Below, one piece after another: positions 9,412 to 18,474 of a stretch of 64,000 bases of DNA. The notes under the pieces are model-generated. The model saw only the letters and a program-made list of their open reading frames with translations, was not told where the DNA came from and ran no database searches. The translations under genes and the position numbers were made by a program. The DNA lies in contig NZ_JAVTTP010000001.1 of the NCBI RefSeq assembly GCF_032248455.1, positions 4,190,001-4,254,000 of the forward strand, read 5' to 3'. Every line of letters starts with the position of its first letter. The first letter of the stretch is position 1. Origin of the DNA: Pricia mediterranea (GTDB taxonomy: Bacteria; Bacteroidota; Bacteroidia; Flavobacteriales; Flavobacteriaceae).

Positions 9412-10134
9412 ATGACGAACCGGATTTGCTTTTTTTTGCTATTGGTTCTTATCTCTTCCTGTAAGGATAAGCCTTCTGAAGAAAAAAAACCTGATCAGGT
9501 CTTCGAAGAGCCGATGGAGACTTTCGATTCGGTACCATTGGAAAAGCCCGAACCCCAAAAGACCTTTCTTACGTTTGAGGGGTTGGCCGATACGACCTTC
9601 GTGCGGTTGGCGGATTTTAGCGATGGCTTCGCTTATGACCTTCGCTATGCCACCGAAAATAATTTTTTGAAGGAAAAAGTATACGACTGTGCCGAATGCT
9701 ATACCCGGGTAAAGACCGCCAAGGCTCTAATAGCAGCGAACAGTGATTTTCATGACCAGGGTGTCCGTATTAAATTTTTCGACTGCTACCGCCCGAACTC
9801 CGTTCAGTATAAAATGTGGGAAATTGTTTCGAACCCCCAATATGTCGCCAACCCCGATAAAGGTTCCATCCACAATAAGGGCGGGGCGGTTGACATTACC
9901 TTGGAGACTTTGGAAGGGGAGGAGTTGGACATGGGCACGGATTTTGATTTTTTCGGAAAACGTGCCTATCACGATATGACTGATCTGCCCCAGAATATTC
10001 TGGATAATCGCAAATTGCTAAAAGAAACCATGGAACAGCACGGCTTTTGGTCCATCCGAACCGAATGGTGGCATTACAATCTAAGCGCGGGATCGAATGA
10101 TAAAGTGGCCGATTTTAAATGGGAATGTGATTGA
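9412..10134 (+). CDS. D-alanyl-D-alanine dipeptidase, VanX/DdpX family lipoprotein
   Basis: 240 residues. The lipoprotein signal ends LVLISSC (Cys17) and is followed by a 40-residue acidic/proline linker. The M15D zinc peptidase signature is complete: Arg127 in CYRP, the SIHNKGGAVD block with His154 and Asp161, and EWWHYNL with Glu218 and His221. These supply three zinc ligands and the catalytic base. The family hydrolyses D-Ala-D-Ala. A lipid-anchored periplasmic version in a Gram-negative points to recycling of peptidoglycan-derived dipeptide rather than vancomycin resistance, and no vanH/vanA partners are present. It has its own 119-bp upstream gap. Confidence 0.9.
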   Translation: MTNRICFFLLLVLISSCKDKPSEEKKPDQVFEEPMETFDSVPLEKPEPQKTFLTFEGLADTTFVRLADFSDGFAYDLRYATENNFLKEKVYDCAECYTRVKTAKALIAANSDFHDQGVRIKFFDCYRPNSVQYKMWEIVSNPQYVANPDKGSIHNKGGAVDITLETLEGEELDMGTDFDFFGKRAYHDMTDLPQNILDNRKLLKETMEQHGFWSIRTEWWHYNLSAGSNDKVADFKWECD

Positions 10135-10248
10135 GAGGTTAATTTGAAGATTTGAGAATGTAGTGCATGATGGCCGATAGGCATCGGAAAGTATATTATG
10201 AGATCGTTTTGATTTAGCTCAAAACAGGCTCCAAGACAATGACAAACT

Positions 10249-11169
10249 ATGAAAATCAGATACTATCTCGTTATGAGTACGTTACTTTATGGTGTTAACG
10301 CTATTGCGCAGGACACGATTATGCCACTCTGGCCCAAGGATAAAATTCCCAATCGTATCGAAAGCGATCAGAGCGAAGAACAAGTTTACGAAGATATACT
10401 TAGGATCAGTAAGGTGCAAGAACCGATTGTTGAGGTCTATCTTCCTTCGAAAAAGAACGCGACCGGCAAAGCGATGCTTATATTCCCAGGGGGCGGATAC
10501 GGTATCTTGGCCTACGATTGGGAAGGTACCAATATCGCTAAATTCCTGAACGGCAAAGGCATTGCCGGCATTGTTGTGAAGTATCGGTTACCTTCGGACA
10601 AGTCACAGTCCGAAAAATGGAACGTACCCCTCATCGACGCACAGCGTGCCATACGGATGGTTCGAAGCAAGGCGGAGGAATTCAATATCGAGCCGGACAA
10701 AATCGGAATCATTGGCTTTTCCGCAGGAGGACATTTGGCATCGACCCTGGGCACGCATTTTAGCGAACAGGTATATGAACCGGTTGATGAGACGGATGCA
10801 CTTAGTGCGCGCCCCGATTTTATGGCCCTATTATATCCTGTCATCACCTTTGTGAACAGTAAGAAACATTCGGGTTCCCAAAAAAACCTTTTAGGCGAAA
10901 ATCCCAATCGAAAAATGCTCGAACATTTTTCAAACGAGCTTCAGGTCACATCCGACACCCCGCCCACTTTTTTGGTACACGCTACCGATGATGAGGGAGT
11001 GCCGGTGGAAAACAGCCTGTTGTTCTTTCAAGCGTTAAAGGACAAGAACGTTTCCGCCACCATGCACATTTATCCCGAAGGCGGGCATGGGTTTTCGCTG
11101 GCGCGGAAAAATTCACATCTAAGAGGCTGGACAGAGCGTCTCTTTGAATGGACGGAAAGCTTGGATTAG
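10249..11169 (+). CDS. Secreted alpha/beta hydrolase, carbohydrate-esterase-like
   Basis: 306 residues with a signal peptide ending AIAQ. It has an oxyanion-hole loop FPGGGYG at residues 79-85, the nucleophile elbow GFSAGG with Ser158, Asp247/248 in HATDDEGVP and His280 in PEGGHGF. These form the catalytic triad in the right order and spacing for the BD-FAE/acetyl-xylan-esterase-like group that sits in polysaccharide clusters. It is likely periplasmic and removes acetyl or similar ester groups from sugar fragments. It closes the carbohydrate block, and the tRNA-Pro lies 119 bp downstream on the same strand. Confidence 0.85.
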   Translation: MKIRYYLVMSTLLYGVNAIAQDTIMPLWPKDKIPNRIESDQSEEQVYEDILRISKVQEPIVEVYLPSKKNATGKAMLIFPGGGYGILAYDWEGTNIAKFLNGKGIAGIVVKYRLPSDKSQSEKWNVPLIDAQRAIRMVRSKAEEFNIEPDKIGIIGFSAGGHLASTLGTHFSEQVYEPVDETDALSARPDFMALLYPVITFVNSKKHSGSQKNLLGENPNRKMLEHFSNELQVTSDTPPTFLVHATDDEGVPVENSLLFFQALKDKNVSATMHIYPEGGHGFSLARKNSHLRGWTERLFEWTESLD

Positions 11170-11288
11170 AATAAGGGATTTTTTTGCAAAAAAGTTAGGG
11201 GTAATCGAAAGCTGTTTTATATTTTTGCAGTCCCATTTCGAGATATCGGCATCCAATTCTCCGGTATTTTGATTTTGGGTCTTTCAAA

Positions 11289-11365
11289 CGGGATGTAGCG
11301 CAGTCCGGTAGCGTACACGCCTGGGGGGCGTGTGGTCGCAGGTTCAAATCCTGTCATCCCGACCA
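11289..11365 (+). tRNA. tRNA-Pro (anticodon GGG)
   Basis: A full cloverleaf can be folded by eye. The acceptor stem CGGGATG (11289-11295) pairs with CATCCCG (11355-11361). The D arm is GCGC/GCGT, and the anticodon stem CACGC/GCGTG encloses loop CTGGGGG with GGG at positions 34-36. The T arm GCAGG/CCTGT has loop TTCAAAT. The discriminator A and CCA (11363-11365) are encoded. The C1-G72 pair is also the tRNA-Pro identity feature in bacteria. Confidence 0.97.
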
Positions 11366-11375
11366 GTGAATACGG

Positions 11376-11407
11376 GGCCTCCGAGAGATCGGGGGCCTTT
11401 TGTTTTT
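11376..11407 (+). terminator. Rho-independent terminator after tRNA-Pro
   Basis: GGCCTCCGA (11376-11384) pairs with TCGGGGGCC (11389-11397), with one G-T pair, around a GAGA tetraloop. It is followed by TTTTGTTTTT. Confidence 0.9.
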
Positions 11408-12015
11408 CTATCCGTACAACATGCGTACAACAAATTCAAATAATTAATGCTTTTACTTTGTTTGAATTTGGAAACTTCTCTGTATTCGCTAAGTAGTGAT
11501 TTGATATTTTGGGCGTGACGATTTTATGATGATCAGATATTCTCTTCTGTGAGTCCAAATGTGTAGACGAAATTCTCAAATTCTATTTTGCATCACAACA
11601 TCCTTGTAGATATGGTCGCATCAGGCGTTTCCGGACAAATTGATCTGAAATTTCAATTTTTGTTCCAACGAGTAGGCCCTTGCATATCCTACAACCATAA
11701 GTATCAAGTAAAATCTATGTTTTAAGGGACTAGATTATGCATTAAAACTTGTATCAATTGCAGAACAGACTTGATTTGGGGCTTTGAATTTCGTATATTC
11801 TATGTAAGCGTAAATAGAGAAAAATAATGTTCGAAAAACCTACAAAACGCGGTAGTTTTATTGGACGTGGCCAAATGCAACTTTCCGAACAACCGATAAA
11901 CCGGTAAACTACACCGAATTGAAGTAAAGCATTCAGGGAAATCTTGTCCTATACTGGATACTCCCGAAATGCATATTCCCCCTATATCCATCCGGTATTG
12001 GAATAAAAAGGAATT
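11408..12015. other. AT-rich 600-bp gap with no convincing gene
   Basis: Between the tRNA terminator and the SARP regulator no frame gives a recognisable protein, and the sequence is visibly AT-rich compared with its flanks. A 7-bp direct repeat GTACAAC occurs at about 11413 and 11424. The position right after a tRNA is typical for an integration site, but no integrase is present. The 5' end of the regulator mRNA must lie here. Confidence 0.6.
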
Positions 12016-15000
12016 ATGAATTTTCAAAAAGAACGTTCGACTTGCGGGCTAGGAATTATGCTTCTGGGCGGGTTTGTGGTCTACGTCAAAGGCCAGGCCC
12101 TTCCGGATACCGCTATCAAAGGCCGAAAAGCACGCACTCTACTCAAGTTGATCGCCCACCAGCGCCAATATCTGATAGAACGGGCACGGGTCACCGGGAT
12201 ACTATGGCCCGATTTGGATCCGGATGCCGCGAATGCACAACTGTATAAGGCCCTGCATCACATCAGGAAAGCTTTCGGAAGCTATCATGAGGAGGGGGAA
12301 GAATGGATCGAAATTACGGACGATCTTATACGATTGGCTCCCTCCGAAGGACTTGTTACGGATGTGGCGCTTTTCGAAAATTCGGCGCGGTCGGGGTTGA
12401 AAGATCGAAAACTATCCGAACTGGAAAGTGCGCTCTCGAGCTACAGTGGTGACTTTCTGCCTATGGACCGCCACGCCAAATGGGCTTCCTTTCCCCGGGA
12501 GCATTATCGCCAGCTTTACCTTGATGTAATCACTAGGCTAGCAGTAGTGTACGAAGAACGGAAAGAACTTCCCGAAGCTACGCAAATGTGGCGGCTTGCC
12601 CTAAACAAGCAACCCACGCTCGAGGCCGCCCACCGGGGATTGATGCGTGTTTTTGCCAAAAAGGGACAGGCCACCCGGGCTTTCCATCAATATGAAGCCT
12701 GCCGGGGGGTTCTTCGGGAGGAACTTGGCCTCGGTCCCTCGACCGGGACCATAAAAACCTTGGATGATATACGGGAAGGTAAGTTACGAAACAGACCACG
12801 CCCCAATACCAATCAAACCACAGTTTCCCTCCCTACAAAACCGTTGATCGGTCGTACGGAAGCTTGTACCTTTATCGACCGACATCTTCAAAACCTAACC
12901 GGGGGACAGGGTGGGGCAATATTCATAACCGGGGAGGCAGGAATAGGCAAGACACGCATGGTGCAGGAACTCGTCCGGTCGACCCGCCAAAAAGAACTGT
13001 CTTTTTTTGGAGGGTCTGCCATTGAAAATGTGGCCTACGGGGCCTTCATCGAATTATTCATGGATGCCCTGAGCAAACGACCGGGGATGGAAAACAAACT
13101 GCCCGTTGAGCTCGGGCGCCTCGTCCCTGGTTTTTCGGGCAAAGGCTACCTACCTCCCCATGGGGATAAACTGCTTGCAAAAGCCCATCTCTTTGCCCAG
13201 GTCCATCGGTTCTTCTCCAATCTTGCTTCAGATACGCCCGCTGTGATCGTACTGGAAGATATGCAATCCGCGGACCAGGGAAGCGAATCGTTGTTATCGT
13301 ATTTGATCCGGCATCGGGGCCGGTTACCCATACTTTTTGTCGCAACCCTTCGAAATGAAGAAGGAGCCTCACTACCGAGTTCTATCTTGGATCGATCGGA
13401 CGAGGTATCGGAAATATTCGAGCTTGAGCCGTTGACGTACGAAGAACACGTACAGCTACTTCATCTGCATGCCGAAAACGTAGATACGGCACTGGAGATG
13501 GCCAGCTACATTTTTCAGCTCTCGGAAGGGAATCCCCTGTACGCCCTTGAATTGCTGAGCCATTACGGCGGTAACAAGGATGCTGCCTCCCCACAACTGC
13601 GTCGTGATGGCGGCTCACCGCCCACCACTTCTGTTTCGGGACGGGTACCGGCCCCGATTTTTCAAAGGGTCGAACAAAAACTCGAAAGGTTATCGCCCCC
13701 CGCCCGTCACCTGTTGTACATTGCGGCCGTCATAGGGCGGAATGTTTCTTATGGACTTTTGGAATCAATATGGACCAGTGGCAATAACAATGCAGCGGAT
13801 GGACTTTTCAAGGCACTTGAGGAGGTGGTCCGTGCCAGCTTGCTTGAAGAACACGGCCTCGATTACTCCTTTTGCCATGCTATGGTACACGAAACGATCT
13901 ATTCCTCCATTTCCGAAGCCCGCAAGCGGATTTTGCACAGGCAGATCACCGAGCACCTTCTGGAATTTTCTAAAGATAGGGACCAGGCCCCAGTAGAATT
14001 GATCGCCTGGCATTACTCGGGTGCCCGTGACCTGATGGAAGCGGCCAATTACCTGAACCTGGCCGGAGAACGGGCCGAAAACGTATATGCGTATGAAAAT
14101 GCACTCCAGCGGTACAGGGAAGCCTTGAATGTACTTGACGGCATGGGAACCGGCCATGCCAAAAACCTGAAACGTGAAATCCTGGAACGTATAGGCGATG
14201 TTTACCGGGCTTCCGGTCAACTTGATAGGTGCTACGATGCCTATGAAGAAGCCATATCCCATACCGGGGGTAATCTGGAACTTATGGAGCTGCACAGGAA
14301 AATGGCCGTGGCCGCAATCTTCCGAAAGGAAATAGACCGTTCGCAGGGGCATCTGGAGAGAGCTTTTGAACTTGCCGGCGAGAATCCCCGCTACCGGGCC
14401 CGCCTGTTCATTACCAAATCCCATCACATGTGGCATTTAGGCCGTCTTGAGGAAGCTTATGGGATGGCCAAAAAAGCACTCGGGCAGGCACGAAAGGCAA
14501 AGACCGGGGCGGAAGCTTCCCAAGCCTGTGAAATGTTGGCAATGACCTGTCTCTCCCTGGGTCGCTGGGAAGAAGGCCTACTTTATGAAAACGAACGTCA
14601 AACCTTCGAGGGGTCTCCCGAAATTATGGTGGCAACCGATATGCACCAATGTATGGGAGTATATCATATCTCCGAAGATGAAGCCTTACAAAAGGCACGG
14701 TCTTTCATCGGGCGATCGACCCATCGGGATTCACAGGTCGAGAATTTACGATACATGGCTGACCGCCAGAAAGCATTGAACAAAATGCAACCTTGGCCCG
14801 ACCGGAACGAAAAGTCCGGGCATGAAGAAAACGAAAGCCATTCTATAAGCATGGCCTATTCACTTGCCCGAAAAAGTGTGCTCCACACCCTGCTGGGGGC
14901 GAAAGATGTTGGATGGCGGGATGTGCAAAAGGGGCTTGTTCACGCCGGGCAGGCTCCCCAAGGCAACCATTGCCTACAGCGGCTATATGGGGTGGGTATC

Positions 15001-15402
15001 TGGAACCGTCTGGAAGCGGACGATCCTGATCGGGCAAGTAAATTGATTGCGGACAGCGAAAAGCTGATCGCTCTATCAAAGCCCTGTGCGGCTTGTACTT
15101 TGGAACTTTATCCCTGGTTTTCCTATTATTTTTTGCAGACCGGTCAACTTGAAAAAGTGCGTGAGTGTGTCGAAGCAGTTTCCGAATTTGATGAAAGAAC
15201 AGGAAATCCGACCTTTAAAGTCATCGTGGCCATAATCAAATCCAGCTTCTGTATATTGGAAAAGAACCAGCTACAAGCAGATAGGTACAGCCAGAAATCC
15301 TTCCGCCTTCTTGAAGAAGCGGTTCCACGAACTGCCCGTGCCGGGATCGAACATTTTCTGAACCGAATGCTCGAGCAACAGGCCGAACTCGTGCGCGAAT
15401 AG
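12016..15402 (+). CDS. SARP/BTAD-type transcriptional regulator with AAA ATPase and TPR domains
   Basis: 1128 residues, with ATG preceded by AAAGGAA. Residues about 10-95 form an OmpR-like winged helix (KGRKARTLLKLIAHQR, TGILWPDLD, LYKALHHIRKAFG). About 100-260 is the bacterial transcriptional activation domain (YSGDFLP, LYLDVITRLA, GLMRVFAKKGQ, YEACRGVLREELG). An AAA_16 STAND-type ATPase follows, with Walker A GEAGIGKT at 306-313 and Walker B VIVLED ending at Asp415. The last 450 residues are helical TPR-like repeats. This AfsR/SARP architecture is best known from actinobacteria; such proteins activate adjacent clusters by binding direct repeats just upstream of the promoter. The repeats before 15548 and 18578 are the obvious targets. 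The TPR part is probably the ligand or partner sensor, and ATP-driven oligomerisation is likely. It lies 145 bp ahead of the next gene. Confidence 0.88.
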   Translation: MNFQKERSTCGLGIMLLGGFVVYVKGQALPDTAIKGRKARTLLKLIAHQRQYLIERARVTGILWPDLDPDAANAQLYKALHHIRKAFGSYHEEGEEWIEITDDLIRLAPSEGLVTDVALFENSARSGLKDRKLSELESALSSYSGDFLPMDRHAKWASFPREHYRQLYLDVITRLAVVYEERKELPEATQMWRLALNKQPTLEAAHRGLMRVFAKKGQATRAFHQYEACRGVLREELGLGPSTGTIKTLDDIREGKLRNRPRPNTNQTTVSLPTKPLIGRTEACTFIDRHLQNLTGGQGGAIFITGEAGIGKTRMVQELVRSTRQKELSFFGGSAIENVAYGAFIELFMDALSKRPGMENKLPVELGRLVPGFSGKGYLPPHGDKLLAKAHLFAQVHRFFSNLASDTPAVIVLEDMQSADQGSESLLSYLIRHRGRLPILFVATLRNEEGASLPSSILDRSDEVSEIFELEPLTYEEHVQLLHLHAENVDTALEMASYIFQLSEGNPLYALELLSHYGGNKDAASPQLRRDGGSPPTTSVSGRVPAPIFQRVEQKLERLSPPARHLLYIAAVIGRNVSYGLLESIWTSGNNNAADGLFKALEEVVRASLLEEHGLDYSFCHAMVHETIYSSISEARKRILHRQITEHLLEFSKDRDQAPVELIAWHYSGARDLMEAANYLNLAGERAENVYAYENALQRYREALNVLDGMGTGHAKNLKREILERIGDVYRASGQLDRCYDAYEEAISHTGGNLELMELHRKMAVAAIFRKEIDRSQGHLERAFELAGENPRYRARLFITKSHHMWHLGRLEEAYGMAKKALGQARKAKTGAEASQACEMLAMTCLSLGRWEEGLLYENERQTFEGSPEIMVATDMHQCMGVYHISEDEALQKARSFIGRSTHRDSQVENLRYMADRQKALNKMQPWPDRNEKSGHEENESHSISMAYSLARKSVLHTLLGAKDVGWRDVQKGLVHAGQAPQGNHCLQRLYGVGIWNRLEADDPDRASKLIADSEKLIALSKPCAACTLELYPWFSYYFLQTGQLEKVRECVEAVSEFDERTGNPTFKVIVAIIKSSFCILEKNQLQADRYSQKSFRLLEEAVPRTARAGIEHFLNRMLEQQAELVRE

Positions 15403-15479
15403 AAACTTTTCGAATTTTATGACTTTCCCATTTGCCGGCCCATTGCGGGAACACGGTTAGCCCACCTTTTTCAACGACC

Positions 15480-15547
15480 GGAAGAAAAACGGAAGATAAT
15501 CGGAAGAGATGGTCGCTAGCTTAGGGTAAACTGTAAAAAACAAACCT
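15480..15547 (+). promoter_or_regulatory. SARP-type operator and promoter, copy 1
   Basis: GGAAGA occurs three times at exactly 11-bp intervals (starts 15480, 15491, 15502). Nine bp after the third copy is TAGCTTAG (15517-15524), one mismatch from the Bacteroidota -7 consensus TAnnTTTG. About 24 bp later the ATG at 15548 begins. The whole ~71-bp segment recurs at 18475 with 7 mismatches and one indel, and the match ends at the start codon. The layout (heptamer-like direct repeats, one helical turn apart, 8-9 bp from the -10/-7 element) is that of SARP operators. Binding by the 12016 product is inferred. Confidence 0.75.
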
Positions 15548-17335
15548 ATGTCCAGTGAACCCCTTATCCGTTTGGAACCTGATGGAAAAGCGCCCCTGCT
15601 GAGTTATGATATTCCTGAACCTTCCATTTATTTCGGCACCAATTTTATCGAAGTGGAATATGGCTCCCGATATTTTATCGAAAAGGCCAGGAAAAAACCC
15701 GCTGAAGAAATGCGGCTTCCCATGGAAGAAATCCATGAATCCTTTGATAAGGAAGAGCTCGTCGATAAAGTGCAGGAAAGCATCGATTCCAATTTTGCCG
15801 ATTCCCCCATGTTTCCCAATGCCCGCCCTACATCGGGAAGGGCTTTAAAAAGGGAACACCACACTACAAGGGCTAGACGGTCACCATCGGCCGAAGCCAC
15901 TGGGACCGACAAAGCGACCGGGACCGAGCAGGAAGCCGCGCACGAACAAATGATGGCACAAGAGGAAGCTGAAACCGAAGGCGACGAACGGGCAAGAAGT
16001 AGGGCAAGAACAAGAAAAAGGGACCACAGAAAAGAAAGCCGGGACACTGTATCCCGGGAAGCAAGGGAAATCGCCGAAATGATGAGGGCCGGAAAAAGGC
16101 TGAATATTTACCGATCCCTATATGGCGAACCGAAATACAACTATATTGCCGATCCACAAAGGGCCGAACCGGTCTTACTCCTTGTGGAGACCTACCGCCT
16201 CGCCAGCTATTTGGGTTCGTACGGAGCCGGTCGGATTGTAAAAACATTTACATTGTTGCCCGGAGAACGCACTAAAATCAGCATCAGAACATTCCGCAAG
16301 AGCAAAAGGACACGGCAGGAATCGTCAAGCATACTCGACTCTTTCTCGCAAGAGAGCGCGAGCGAATTTGAGGAAACCATCGCCAGCGAGCAGTCAGACA
16401 GGCAGAAGTACGACAAAAGTTTTCAATATCACGCCGAAGCGGAGGCCAAAGCTAGCTGGGGCTGGGGTAGCGCGAGCGTAAAGGGAGGCGTAAAAGGTGC
16501 GACCAATTCCGCCCGTGAAGAGTTTTCCAAAAACACCAGCAACGCCACGAACAAACACGCGCAAAAAGCTTCGTCAAAACGGGAAGTGGAAGTGAACACG
16601 AACTATGAAGAACGGGAAACGATAGAACGGGAAAAGTCGATAGAAAGAGAACTTGAAAACATCAATGTCGGCCGAACGCTCAACTATGTTTTTCGGCAGA
16701 TGAACCAGGAATTCGTTACGATCCTTAGCCTGGTCGATGTACGCGTGGCCTTCTTCAACGGCTTTCCCGAAACGAAAAAGGAAGTTGCGCTGCATGAACT
16801 CGACAGGCTGCTTGAAGAATATATCGTTTCAGAAAAACGGAAAGACGTACGGCAGGATATTCGGAACTCGCTTGGAAATATTGTTGATTACCAAGGCAAA
16901 TTGCATAACGACTTTATTGAAGAACGGTCCGTCGGCGACGATTTCTATCTCCGGGTGCGGAAAGAAAAAACCTCCACCTACATAGACCCCGCCTCCGAAA
17001 CCGAAATCGAAGTTCCCGGCATCGTCCTCTCGGCAACCAAAAATGTACTGCGTACGGAAGGGGTAATGGTCGAGGCGCTTATCGGTTCCGGCGAGGCCGT
17101 AGACCGCTATTCAGGTCGTTTGCAGGAACTGGAGGTGGAAAGACGGGAAGCTGAAGTGAACAAGGAAAAAGCCAAGGCCGAACAAGCATCCCTGGCTTCC
17201 GAGGCGATCCGTAAAAATGATAGGGACCGTACCGATCTGCTAAAAAACCTATGGCCGGAAAACACCGCTAACCCTCCCCTGGAAGTTACGGTTCAACATA
17301 AAAACACCGATAATGGGCGGGAACAGAAGAAGTAA
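15548..17335 (+). CDS. Uncharacterised charged coiled-coil protein with Gly-rich segment (SARP unit 1, protein A)
   Basis: 595 residues with no signal peptide; I do not recognise the family. About 1-90 is a globular N-terminus (EPSIYFGTNFIEVEYG). Residues 95-180 are low-complexity and extremely Arg/Glu-rich. About 186-255 looks like a folded, conserved-type domain (YRLASYLGSYGAGRIVKTF, then LLPGERTKISIRTFRKSK). Next come a Ser/Glu-rich helix and a Trp/Gly-rich patch ASWGWGSASVKGGVKG (302-317) suggestive of a flexible or membrane-contact loop. A long charged coiled coil and a second domain follow (FVTILSLVDVRVAFFNGF), then a beta segment and a final coiled coil at about 525-570. It is read from the SARP-type promoter and overlaps the next gene by 23 bp, so the two are translationally coupled. 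It could be a structural, effector or toxin-complex component; no enzyme motif is visible. Confidence 0.75.
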   Translation: MSSEPLIRLEPDGKAPLLSYDIPEPSIYFGTNFIEVEYGSRYFIEKARKKPAEEMRLPMEEIHESFDKEELVDKVQESIDSNFADSPMFPNARPTSGRALKREHHTTRARRSPSAEATGTDKATGTEQEAAHEQMMAQEEAETEGDERARSRARTRKRDHRKESRDTVSREAREIAEMMRAGKRLNIYRSLYGEPKYNYIADPQRAEPVLLLVETYRLASYLGSYGAGRIVKTFTLLPGERTKISIRTFRKSKRTRQESSSILDSFSQESASEFEETIASEQSDRQKYDKSFQYHAEAEAKASWGWGSASVKGGVKGATNSAREEFSKNTSNATNKHAQKASSKREVEVNTNYEERETIEREKSIERELENINVGRTLNYVFRQMNQEFVTILSLVDVRVAFFNGFPETKKEVALHELDRLLEEYIVSEKRKDVRQDIRNSLGNIVDYQGKLHNDFIEERSVGDDFYLRVRKEKTSTYIDPASETEIEVPGIVLSATKNVLRTEGVMVEALIGSGEAVDRYSGRLQELEVERREAEVNKEKAKAEQASLASEAIRKNDRDRTDLLKNLWPENTANPPLEVTVQHKNTDNGREQKK

Positions 17336-18428
17336 CGAGCTTTCGCAACAGCGTCGCGTAGTGCAAGTACCAGGCGACAAAGCTGTCCGGGACCAAGCGA
17401 CACAAAGGGGAAAGGCCGCTCTTGACGATGATCGCGTATTGTCGCAGGGCAGAGCGGTGGATGTGCAACGTATGACGGCGGGTCGTTTTCCTTACAACGA
17501 CTGGCTGATACAGAAATTCAACTCCATTTCGGAAGTCGGTCTGGCCGAACATCATTACGACGAGCTTCATGATTCGATGAATACGGAAGAGCCTCTGCAG
17601 CAGCTTAAAGAAGACGCTCGAATGTTGTACGGCGTAGTGAACGATATAAGCGAAGACCTGGACCGGGTCATCGCACGGGGAGAGGTTTTACCGGATGCCG
17701 AAACCGACCTCCTGCTCGGTCGCCTTTGGGTTTGTGATCAGGCGAAGAGCGTTTTGATCATTGCGAACGGAAGTATTAATATCGCTCGAAAAATAGGAGC
17801 GTTTACATTGATTGGCGGTTTTATCGCTGCCGAGGTTGTAGGGAAGATAGCATTGTTTAGACATCGGATCGGCCAGCTCAAGGCACTTCTCGAAGTTGCC
17901 AAACAGCAAACGAACAAAGCATGGGTTAAGCTGGTTTTAAATACGTCCATATCGGCCATAACGATGATTTTTCCACACCTCGGGCTGGCTACTAGAGGCG
18001 GCCTGATGCTCGGGCAACTTTTTATGGACCAATTGCTGGGTAATCCGTCGGCCGCAGATCAAATGAGGACGACGGCAGACAATATGATAGGAGCCTATGA
18101 TGAACTTGAACATATCTCATTTCGCCAAAAGATGATTGCTAAAAAAACCGGCGGAGCGTTCGCAGTAACAGGTTTTGTATTTGATGCCCAAGATGTTTTA
18201 GAAGCGGACGACAATGTAGAAGTAATCGATAAACTTATAAATGACCTTAAGCAAGAGTTTAAAATCCAGATATTGCCGAAGATATCGGTCATGAAAAACG
18301 ACCTGAAAAAATTGACCGAAGAAATTCTTCCCCGGTTGCGGATGGAGCTGGCCCAGAACGACCTTAATGCATCCTCCGCCCGTGACGAACTGAACGCACG
18401 GATGGAAGATACTGGCTACAGGCAATAG
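17313..18428 (+). CDS. Uncharacterised helical protein with hydrophobic hairpin (SARP unit 1, protein B)
   Basis: 371 residues; the ATG lies inside the end of protein A (23-bp overlap, different frame), so synthesis is coupled. There is no signal peptide. Residues 1-60 are polar and basic. Residues 64-150 are amphipathic helices. Two hydrophobic segments, 161-182 (starting IGAFTLIGGFIAAEVVGKIA) and about 205-235 (Gly-rich, ISAITMIFPHLGLATRGG), are separated by a 20-residue helix. Residues 250-371 are again long amphipathic helices (IQILPKISVMKNDLKKLTEE). A soluble helical bundle with a buried hydrophobic hairpin is how alpha-pore-forming toxins are built, so a membrane-inserting partner of protein A is one reading. 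A membrane-bound scaffold is another. Family not recognised. Confidence 0.72.
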   Translation: MGGNRRSNELSQQRRVVQVPGDKAVRDQATQRGKAALDDDRVLSQGRAVDVQRMTAGRFPYNDWLIQKFNSISEVGLAEHHYDELHDSMNTEEPLQQLKEDARMLYGVVNDISEDLDRVIARGEVLPDAETDLLLGRLWVCDQAKSVLIIANGSINIARKIGAFTLIGGFIAAEVVGKIALFRHRIGQLKALLEVAKQQTNKAWVKLVLNTSISAITMIFPHLGLATRGGLMLGQLFMDQLLGNPSAADQMRTTADNMIGAYDELEHISFRQKMIAKKTGGAFAVTGFVFDAQDVLEADDNVEVIDKLINDLKQEFKIQILPKISVMKNDLKKLTEEILPRLRMELAQNDLNASSARDELNARMEDTGYRQ

Positions 18429-18474
18429 AATCTATCCGTGAAATTAAAGCTTTCCGAAAAACAAGACCATCCCC

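Noticed and set aside
9412-10134. Vancomycin-resistance gene vanX
   Set aside because: The zinc dipeptidase motifs fit, but there is no vanH, vanA or vanRS, and the protein is a lipoprotein. Peptidoglycan recycling is more likely.
11800-12027. Minus-strand frame upstream of the SARP regulator
   Set aside because: It overlaps the regulator's start region, has unlikely composition and no recognisable domain.
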